DNA of 64,000 nucleotides from Flavobacterium gelidilacus DSM 15343. Its GTDB lineage: Bacteria > Bacteroidota > Bacteroidia > Flavobacteriales > Flavobacteriaceae. The position numbers were made by a program, and so were the translations under genes. The notes under the pieces were generated by a model. The model was not told the DNA's origin and did no database searches. It saw only the letters and a list, made by a program, of their open reading frames with translations. The stretch is from assembly GCF_000422685.1 (NCBI RefSeq), contig NZ_KE383903.1, positions 139,402 to 203,401 of the forward strand. The letters are read 5' to 3'. How positions within the stretch are numbered: position 1 is the stretch's first letter; each line of letters opens with the position of its first letter. Below are positions 39,258 to 47,300 of the stretch, piece after piece.

Positions 39258-42131
39258 ATGAATAAAAAAATAATCTTATTATTTGTTATTTTTATAACAT
39301 TTCTATCAAATGCTCAAGTAACCATAACACCTTCTAGCTTTAATGTAACTGATCCTATAACTATTACAGTTAACTTAGCTCAAAGCAGTTGTAATTCAAT
39401 ACCAACTTCTTCGACCAAAGTTTATATGCATGCAGGTATTGGAGACGACACAAATGCTTTCGGATTTACTGTAGTTGGAAACTGGGGACAAGATGACGGA
39501 ATCGGATTAATGACCAATCAAGGTGGCGGAATTTGGAGCATAACAATTACACCAAGTACTTATTTTAATCTGAATACAACACAACAAATTAATGCTACTA
39601 AACTTGGTTTAGTTTTAAGAAATGCTGCAGGAAATCAAGAAATGAAAAAAGCACCTAGTTGTTCTGATTTTATTTTTAACGTGGGAACTTTTCAAGTTAA
39701 TTTAACTTCTCCAACTAATAATAGTACAAGCATAATTACTTCTGGAGGAAATTTAAATATTACAGCTACCAATACAAGTGGAAATGCTTCCTATAATTTA
39801 ATAGCTAACGGAATTTCAATCAATACAAACTCTTCAACTTCAAGTTATTCTTTCAATCATACAAATATTACTGAAAACACTAACTATGAATTAGTAGTTA
39901 CACAAAATTCAACCGTAATAAATAGGAACTTCAATGTAATTGTAAATCCAAATATTACTACACAAGCATTACCTTCAGGTTTAGAAGATGGAATTAACTA
40001 TAACTCATCAGACGCAACTAAAGCAACTTTAGTATTAGATGCGCCAAATAAAGATTTTGTTTATGTTGCAGGAAGTTTTAACAATTGGCAACCCAATGCA
40101 TCATATGCTATGAAGAAAGATCCTAATTCTACTAAATTTTGGTTAGAATTAACAGGATTAACTTCAGGTCAAACTGAAACTTATCAATATTGGGTAGTTG
40201 ATCAAACTCCTATTGCAAATTCACCTTTATTGGTTAAAACTGCTGACCCATACTCTACTCTTGTTTTGTCTCCTTATGATGATCCTTATATTTCAGCTGC
40301 TTCATATCCAAATATGCCTACTTACCCAGCTGGACAAGAAAGAGAAGTTACAGTATTAAAAACAGGACAAACACTATATAATTGGCAAGTAACTAATTTT
40401 ACTAAACCAAATAAAGATAACTTAGTAGTATATGAAGTGTTGATTAGAGATTTTGATGCCAATAGGAATTTTCAAGATTTAATTAATAAAATTGACTATT
40501 TCAAAAACCTAAAAGTTAATGCTATTGAATTATTACCTGTGATGGAATTTGAAGGCAATGAAAGTTGGGGCTATAACACTTCTTTTCACATGGCATTGGA
40601 TAAATTTTATGGAAATGGTGATAAATTAAAAGAATTTGTAGACTTATGCCATCAAAATAACATAGCTGTAATTCTTGATGTTGCATTAAATCATGCTTTT
40701 GGAAGAAATCCAATGGTAAGAATGTGGATGAATGATCCTGATGGTGATGGTTGGGGCAGCCCAAGTTTAGAAAGTCCTTATTTTAACCAAGTGGCAACAC
40801 ATAGTTATAGTGTTGGAAATGATTTTAATCACCAACAAGCAAGAACAAAAAACTATGTAAAAAGGGTAGTTAAACAATGGATTCAAGAATATAAAATTGA
40901 TGGATTTAGATGGGATTTAACAAAAGGGTTTACTCAAAACGCAACAGGAAGTGATTCTCAAACAAATGCATACCAACAAGACAGAGTTGATGTTTTAAAA
41001 GATTATGCTGATTATTCTTGGTCACTTGATCCAACTCACATTGTAATTTTCGAACATTTAGGCCAAGATAATGAAGAACAACAATGGGCAAATTATCGTT
41101 TAAATGAAGGGAAAGGAATTTTAATGTGGGGTGAATTATTTGAACCTTACAAACAACTAGAACTAGGTTACACTTCGAATGCAAGCATTACAAGAATGGG
41201 ACATGTTAGTAGAGGCTTTACTGGTAAAAGATTAATTGGATATCCAGAAAGTCATGATAAAGATAGGTTAGTATATGAAGCAATAACTTTTGGAAATAGT
41301 AGTGGAACAAGCCCAATTAATGGAAATCTAACAAATTCTATTATGAGAATGTCTGCCATTGGAGCAACAAGCTTATTAATACCTGGTCCAAAGATGATTT
41401 GGCATTTTGGAGAATTAGGCATGAATAATTCAATATATACTTGTTCAAATGGAAGTGTAAATACTGAAACGGATTCAACACCAGGTAACTGTAAATTAGA
41501 TACTAAGCCTCAACCTCAATGGACTAATAATTGGCTAACTGATGCTACACGTAGTGTTGTATATAATAATTGGTCTAAGTTTATAGATTTCAAGAAAAAT
41601 TTACCCGTTTTTAATGGTGATTACACTATTAGCCCTGACGGAAATAATTTTAAACAAAGAATATATGTTTTCGACAATACAATTGCATCAACAGAATTAA
41701 AAAATGTTGTGATTTTAGCTAATTTTTCGGTTGATGCTCTAGATGTGACTCCTAATTTCCCTTACACTGGAACTTGGTACAATTTAATGGACAACTCTCC
41801 TTTAACTGTTACAAGTACTTCTGCCGTAATAAATATTCCTTCAGGTGGATTCAGAATATATGGAAACCAACCTGCAATCTTAAAAAATGAAAATTTTAAT
41901 TTTGACACTAGTTTTATTCTTTATCCAAATCCAGTTAATGAATCATTTGCATTGTCTATAGACACAAAAAGAATAGAAATTTATAACGTGACAGGACAAC
42001 TAGTAAAATCATTTACTAATAAATTTAGTGATGAATCAGTATCTGTTTCAGATTTACAAAAAGGAATTTATTTAGTTAAAGTAATTGACATCAATAACAA
42101 TCAAGCCACTAAAAAATTCATAAAACAATAA
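39258..42131 (+). CDS. T9SS-exported GH13 alpha-amylase with starch-binding modules
   Basis: 957 residues. The signal peptide is MNKKIILLFVIFITFLSNAQ. Two N-terminal beta domains come first, then a CBM48-like module (about 265-350: FVYVAGSFNNWQPNASYAM). The GH13 barrel follows (about 385-800) with DVALNHAFG, GFRWDLTKGF (nucleophile Asp), VIFEHLG (acid/base Glu) and ESHDKDRLVY (third Asp). The end is a type A T9SS sorting domain, FILYPNPVNESFALS to ATKKFIKQ. It therefore acts outside or on the surface as the first enzyme attacking starch, feeding SusCD. It is the last gene of the plus-strand sus-like operon and is followed by a terminator. Confidence 0.93.
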   Translation: MNKKIILLFVIFITFLSNAQVTITPSSFNVTDPITITVNLAQSSCNSIPTSSTKVYMHAGIGDDTNAFGFTVVGNWGQDDGIGLMTNQGGGIWSITITPSTYFNLNTTQQINATKLGLVLRNAAGNQEMKKAPSCSDFIFNVGTFQVNLTSPTNNSTSIITSGGNLNITATNTSGNASYNLIANGISINTNSSTSSYSFNHTNITENTNYELVVTQNSTVINRNFNVIVNPNITTQALPSGLEDGINYNSSDATKATLVLDAPNKDFVYVAGSFNNWQPNASYAMKKDPNSTKFWLELTGLTSGQTETYQYWVVDQTPIANSPLLVKTADPYSTLVLSPYDDPYISAASYPNMPTYPAGQEREVTVLKTGQTLYNWQVTNFTKPNKDNLVVYEVLIRDFDANRNFQDLINKIDYFKNLKVNAIELLPVMEFEGNESWGYNTSFHMALDKFYGNGDKLKEFVDLCHQNNIAVILDVALNHAFGRNPMVRMWMNDPDGDGWGSPSLESPYFNQVATHSYSVGNDFNHQQARTKNYVKRVVKQWIQEYKIDGFRWDLTKGFTQNATGSDSQTNAYQQDRVDVLKDYADYSWSLDPTHIVIFEHLGQDNEEQQWANYRLNEGKGILMWGELFEPYKQLELGYTSNASITRMGHVSRGFTGKRLIGYPESHDKDRLVYEAITFGNSSGTSPINGNLTNSIMRMSAIGATSLLIPGPKMIWHFGELGMNNSIYTCSNGSVNTETDSTPGNCKLDTKPQPQWTNNWLTDATRSVVYNNWSKFIDFKKNLPVFNGDYTISPDGNNFKQRIYVFDNTIASTELKNVVILANFSVDALDVTPNFPYTGTWYNLMDNSPLTVTSTSAVINIPSGGFRIYGNQPAILKNENFNFDTSFILYPNPVNESFALSIDTKRIEIYNVTGQLVKSFTNKFSDESVSVSDLQKGIYLVKVIDINNNQATKKFIKQ

Positions 42132-42162
42132 AATAAATGTCGAGTTAGTTTATTTTAAAATG

Positions 42163-42199
42163 CAAAACCTTCTAAGAAATTAGAGGGTTTTGTTTTTTT
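42163..42199 (+). terminator. terminator of the sus-like uptake operon
   Basis: CAAAACCTTCTA pairs with TAGAGGGTTTTG (12 bp with one wobble, 6 base loop), followed by seven T bases. Confidence 0.85.
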
Positions 42200-42212
42200 A
42201 TAAAATTTTTAC

Positions 42213-42244
42213 AAAAAAAAAGCCCAAACTTTCGTTTGAGCTTT
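42213..42244 (-). terminator. terminator of tRNA-Leu
   Basis: On the minus strand AAGCTCAAAC pairs with GTTTGGGCTT around GAAA, and eight or more T bases follow. It lies directly beyond the tRNA 3' end. Confidence 0.85.
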
Positions 42245-42246
42245 GG

Positions 42247-42328
42247 TGCGGGTAAAAGGACTCGAACCTTCACACCTTGCGGCACCAGATCCTAAGTCTG
42301 GCGTGTCTACCAATTTCACCATACCCGC
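42247..42328 (-). tRNA. tRNA-Leu (TAG)
   Basis: 82 bases on the minus strand with the long variable arm of a class II tRNA (TGCCGCAAGGTGT region). The acceptor is GCGGGTA / TACCCGC, the anticodon stem CCAGA/TCTGG with loop CTTAGGA (anticodon TAG, reading CUN codons), the T-loop TTCGAGT, and the discriminator A. CCA is not encoded. It is transcribed against the flanking plus-strand genes. Confidence 0.94.
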
Positions 42329-42357
42329 GAATATTGGTTTCTCGTATTATGAGGGTG

Positions 42358-42365
42358 CAAATATA
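42358..42365 (-). promoter_or_regulatory. -7 box of tRNA-Leu
   Basis: It reads TATATTTG on the minus strand, 29 bases before the mature tRNA 5' end, and is identical to the -7 box of tRNA-Phe. The -33 element is not clear. Confidence 0.6.
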
Positions 42366-42423
42366 AAAATAATTCTTATATATAAATTAAGAAATGTAAA
42401 TTTTTTTACGATCTATTTTTTTG

Positions 42424-42431
42424 TATTTTTG
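42424..42431 (+). promoter_or_regulatory. -7 box of the dipeptidase gene
   Basis: TATTTTTG, 22 bases before the start codon; fits TAnnTTTG. No good -33 TTG is seen. Confidence 0.5.
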
Positions 42432-42453
42432 ACATTATCATTAAAACCTCAAA

Positions 42454-43842
42454 ATGAACAACATAAAACAATACGTTCAAGAAAACAAAGAACGCTTTCT
42501 AAACGAATTAATCGAACTACTAAAAATTCCATCAGTAAGTGCAGATAGTGCTTATTCTCATGATGTTATAGCAACAGCAGATGTTGTTAAAGCGAGTCTA
42601 GAAAAAGCAGGTTGCGACTTTGTAGAGATGTGCGAAACTCCAGGTTATCCAATTGTATACGGTGAAAAAATAATCGACAAATCTTTGCCAACAATTTTAG
42701 TTTATGGTCATTATGATGTGCAACCACCAGATCCAATCGAATTATGGACTTCTCCTCCATTTGAACCTGTAATAAAAACTACAGAAACTCATCCTGAAGG
42801 AGCCATTTTTGCTCGTGGCGCTTGTGATGACAAAGGTCAAATGTACATGCACGTTAAAGCATTCGAATACATGATTGCCAATGATTGTTTGCCTTGCAAT
42901 GTAAAATTCATGATTGAAGGTGAAGAAGAAGTGGGTTCAAAAAGTTTAAGTTGGTTTGTAGAACGCAATCAAGAAAAATTAGCCAATGATGTAATCTTAA
43001 TTTCTGATACAGGTATGATTTCAAACGATCAACCATCAATCACAACTGGTTTACGTGGTTTAAGTTATGTTGAAGTTTGTGTTACTGGTCCAAATCGCGA
43101 TTTACATTCTGGTTTATATGGAGGAGCAGTTGCAAATCCAATTAATGTCTTAACAAAAATGATTGCTTCACTTCATGATGAAAACAATCACATTACAATT
43201 CCAGGTTTCTATGATAAAGTTGAAGAATTGTCATTAGAAGAAAGAGCTGAAATGGCAAAAGCGCCTTTTTCATTAGAAAATTATAAAAAAGCATTAGACA
43301 TAGATGACGTTTATGGAGAAGCTGGCTATACTACAAACGAAAGAAACTCAATCCGTCCAACTTTAGATGTAAACGGAATTTGGGGTGGCTATACTGGTGA
43401 AGGTGCAAAAACAGTTATCGCAAGTAAAGCCTTTGCAAAAATATCTATGCGTTTAGTTCCTAACCAAGATTGGCAAGAAATCACAGAATTATTTAAAAAT
43501 CATTTTGAAAGCATAGCTCCAAAATCTGTTTCCGTAACCGTAACACCTCATCATGGTGGACAAGGTTATGTTACACCAATTGACAGTATTGGATATAAAG
43601 CAGCAAACATGGCTTATACAGAAACGTTTGGAAAACCTGCTATTCCTGTCCGTTCTGGAGGAAGTATTCCAATTGTAGCCTTATTCGAAAAAGAATTAAA
43701 ATCAAAAACGATATTAATGGGCTTTGGTTTAGATTCAGATGCCATCCATTCACCTAACGAACATTTTGGCGTTTTCAACTACTTAAAAGGTATTGAAACT
43801 ATTCCATTGTTTTATAAATATTTTGTGGAATTATCTAAATAA
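42454..43842 (+). CDS. M20-family dipeptidase
   Basis: 462 residues. The metal-binding motifs of M20 peptidases are visible: YGHYDVQPPDPIELW (first His and Asp), ARGACDDKGQMYMHV (bridging Asp), EGEEEVGS (catalytic Glu and metal Glu) and a C-terminal DSDAIHSPNEHFG (metal His). The dimerisation domain is in the middle, with NRDLHSGLYGG. It resembles carnosinase-like cytosolic dipeptidases and has no signal peptide. It stands alone between tRNA-Leu and a terminator. Exact dipeptide preference is unknown. Confidence 0.92.
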   Translation: MNNIKQYVQENKERFLNELIELLKIPSVSADSAYSHDVIATADVVKASLEKAGCDFVEMCETPGYPIVYGEKIIDKSLPTILVYGHYDVQPPDPIELWTSPPFEPVIKTTETHPEGAIFARGACDDKGQMYMHVKAFEYMIANDCLPCNVKFMIEGEEEVGSKSLSWFVERNQEKLANDVILISDTGMISNDQPSITTGLRGLSYVEVCVTGPNRDLHSGLYGGAVANPINVLTKMIASLHDENNHITIPGFYDKVEELSLEERAEMAKAPFSLENYKKALDIDDVYGEAGYTTNERNSIRPTLDVNGIWGGYTGEGAKTVIASKAFAKISMRLVPNQDWQEITELFKNHFESIAPKSVSVTVTPHHGGQGYVTPIDSIGYKAANMAYTETFGKPAIPVRSGGSIPIVALFEKELKSKTILMGFGLDSDAIHSPNEHFGVFNYLKGIETIPLFYKYFVELSK

Positions 43843-43887
43843 TCACAATTTTATTATTCTGAAAGTAGTTAAGAAACTTCAAAACAT

Positions 43888-43929
43888 AAAAGCCCTTTAT
43901 TCATTATTGAGTAAACGGCTTTTTTTTTT
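43888..43929 (+). terminator. terminator of the dipeptidase gene
   Basis: AAAAGCCCTTTATTC pairs with GAGTAAACGGCTTTT with one C-C mismatch and a wobble, followed by a run of T bases. The TTGAGTAAACGG arm is shared with the terminators at 50172 and 52502. Confidence 0.8.
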
Positions 43930-44106
43930 GGAGTTCTCTTGTTGTTCAACAACAAAGTAAAATTGACAATAGGTACACAACAAGGCAAGGCCATCCGCAC
44001 TTACTTTTATTACTCTAACAAACATTAAAGAGTTCAATCAAAAGACACAAACGAAGTTCAATGAACTCGTATGAAAATAAAATTATACGAAGTAATACTT
44101 AACGCT
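43930..44106 (+). repeat. dispersed intergenic element, copy A (upstream of the giant gene)
   Basis: It begins right after a terminator T-run. CTTGTTGT (43938-43945) is mirrored by ACAACAAG (43977-43984), followed by GCAAGGCCATCCGCAC, a decayed second stem and an end near CTTAACGCT. The order of parts is the same as in the clearer copy at 50210-50347. This stretch fills most of the 492 base gap; nothing coding is seen in it. Confidence 0.7.
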
Positions 44107-44334
44107 ACTACTTTTCGATATTTAACAAATACTTGAGTAAAGGTTACAAATTCCAAAAATATAAATCGTATTTTCCTACAAGAAAAAAAAGGTGATTATT
44201 TAAAAATAAATAACATTTATTTAAAAAAGTTCGTATTCGTTGATACTGAAGAATCACTAAAATATATTTTTTACTTTGTTAATATGAGAATTATTTAACA
44301 TTACATTTGCGATATACACTAATTATTACCGAAT
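44107..44334. other. AT-rich spacer and leader before the giant gene
   Basis: It has very low GC and no coding frame of note. I see nothing recognisable between 44107 and 44270; the last 60 bases hold the promoter described separately. Confidence 0.6.
44275..44309 (+). promoter_or_regulatory. promoter of the giant surface-protein gene
   Basis: TTTG at 44275-44278 and TACATTTG at 44302-44309 with a 23 base spacer, at the long end of the Bacteroidota range. Transcription from about 44316 leaves a leader of about 19 bases before ATG 44335, which supports the start chosen for the gene. Confidence 0.65.
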
Positions 44335-47300
44335 ATGAAAAAAAATTACGATTCCGTTGCCTCTCAATTACCATTGAGTTCAACAATTTCTTTTACAAAA
44401 GAAAAAACATCGTACAGCACTAAAAAAAGAATTTATCTTTCTCTTTTTAGTGTTTTTGTAGCATTGTTTTCTTTTGGGCTTACACAAGCGCAAACCACAT
44501 TATTATCACCAACGGGTGATGGTGGATTTGAAAATGGCACAACACTAGCGGCAAACAACTGGACAGCTGTTAATTCAAGTACAGACAACTGGATTGCTGG
44601 CACAACGCCATTAGTAAGTGCAGGAACAAGATGTGCTTTTATCAGTTCGACTCCTAGTGGAACTCAAACATGGACCTACTCGCAGGTCAGCTCTATACAG
44701 CATATGTACTATGATGTAACGATTCCTGCTGGTGAAACAATTGTAACTTTAGCTTTTAAATGGAAAGCTGGTGGTGAAGGAACTACAACATCAGATTGGG
44801 ATAACTTAAAGGTATTTTGGGGCACAACAACTTCATTAGTAGCACCAACTGCCAACGTTTCAGTAAGTTCTGCTTTTCAAGTATCTGGCCCGGGGGCTAT
44901 TTCAGGTATGTATAAGTTAAATTCAACAGCTTATAATGCTGAAACAATTACGGTTTCAGGTATGCCAGGAAGCACATATAGATTGGTGTTTAGTTGGAAA
45001 TCGGATATTACAGACATAGCTAATCCTCCAGCTGCATTAGATGAAATTTCTATTACATCACGAGTTGCATTGACTCCTGACGCAGCACCTATAACTTTTT
45101 CAGCTACTGCAGTAACACAATCAGGAATGACTGTTAATTGGGTAGACAATTCTACAAATGAAACGGCTTTTAGAGTTTACCGTTCAACGGATAATATTAA
45201 TTTTGTGCAGATTGGGGCAAATATTGCATCAACAACTACAGCTGGTGTAGGAACTGCTTATTCATCAAATCAAACAGGATTATCTTCAGGTACAACCTAT
45301 TACTACAGAGTAGTTTCAATTATTGAAGCAGAATCTACTCCCTTAACAGGAACTCAGGCAACATTAACCGCAGCTGCGTATTATTGGACAGGAACTTCAG
45401 GTGGAAATTGGGATTTATTTACTAACTGGAATACTTCTGCAGATGGATCAGGTTCTAATCCAACAGCTTGGACAAATTCAGACATACACATAATCGATGG
45501 AGAGGGTACTACACCCGGAGGAGCATTATCAATAATTGTAGATAGAGTAAGTTTTACTGTAGGACAAATAAAAATCACAAGCAATACAAATCTTGCTTTA
45601 GCTTCAAGCGCAACTGCTACAAGAACAATTACAATTTCTGGTGGCCCAAATGAGGATTTCCTTTTAGAAGCCGGAAGTAGTTTAAATTTAACCTCTGCAA
45701 CAAATGCAGTAGCTTTTAATTTTACTGGTTCTGTAAATACAGGAACTATTGCTGGAACATATATTGCTGGTGGATCAACTTCAAACACTATAAATACAAC
45801 AGGTGGAACAGGAACATTGGTAACTGTTACAAGCACTGGTAATGTTAATAATACAATTTTAGGTAGTTCAGGGTGTTTATTAGGTTCTGTGGCAACGCTT
45901 AACTTTACTAATGGTAGTAATTACACACACTCAAGTTTTACAACAACTAATGGATTTATACCTTTAGCTACATGGGGAGAATCATCTAATGTATTTATTA
46001 CAGGAGGTACAACTTCTACTGGACTTACAAATGCAGCTCAAAATTTTGGTAATTTTACCTATAATAGTGCTACAAGTACTGCTACATTTAGTGCTTTTAC
46101 CACCAGTACAACTGGACTTATCAAAGGAAATTTAACAATTAGTAATACTAATACAGGAACTTTTAGAGCGCTTACTTCGGGTACTTTAAATGTTAATGGT
46201 AATATCATTATAACTCAAGGAAGACTTCAATCTGCAAGCAGCACAGGAACGCTTATTGCAAATGGTACAACAACAATTGATACAAACGGTATTTTAGATA
46301 TACTTGCAGGAACCTTTTCTCAAAGAGGTAACACATTCACTAATAATGGAATCTTAACAGGACCTGCAGGAACATTACAATTTGTAAACTTTACAGGAAG
46401 CGCTGCTCAAACTTTAGCAGGATCAGGTACAGTTTTAACAAATATTGCTAGTTTAAGCATGCAAAATACTGCTGGTCTAACAATAACACACGTAAATCCA
46501 GTTATTTTAGCTAGAGTAAACTTATTTCAAGGCACTGTAACTAATAGTAATAAAATAACTTTTGGTACTGGTTTAGCTGTAAACTGTGTAACTCAAATTG
46601 GTTCTGCTGGATTAACTACTCCTGGTGGAAGCTTTGACTCTTTACCTTTGTTTAACTTAGGAACAGGTACTTATTCGGTAAATTACGCTCAAGAAAGTGT
46701 AAGTAGAACCTCAGGTTTTGAAATTCCTTCTACAAGAAGCATTAATAATTTAGTTTTTAATAATACAAATGGATTTACAATTTCAGGTGGCGACGTTACA
46801 ACAATTTCATCACTAGCATTAACAAATGGAATCGTAACAACGGGTGTAAACAACTTAATATTAGGAAATTCCTCAACTGTTGGAGCTTTAACAGGTGGTT
46901 CAGAAACTGCTTATGTAAATGGATCTTTAACTAGGTCGATTGCTACAGCAAATACAAATACTACTTATGTAACATTTCCTATCGGAAAATCTGGTATTTA
47001 TACACCTATTGCTTTAGCACCTGCAACTACATCTATTGCTTTATTTAAAGCAGAATCATTTGGAAGTAATACAGGTACATCTGACGCATCAATTATTGGA
47101 CTTTCAACTACAAGAAGATTTGAAGCATTACCAGTATCAGGAACATTTACAGATATTAATGTTCGTTTAGCTGATGCAACAATCACTGCAACTAACATAC
47201 CGGTACAAGCTCCTGCAGCAGCAGGTGCTTACAATTCAGCATTTGGTAGTGTAGCTACTTTTACTCCTGGAATACCTAACACCATTCAATCTAACACTCC

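Noticed and set aside
45381..45836. 151-residue minus-strand frame inside the giant gene
   Set aside because: It runs opposite a strongly biased Thr/Ser/Gly-rich coding sequence that naturally leaves the antisense frame open. Its product is a featureless Val/Pro/Lys-rich string with no promoter.
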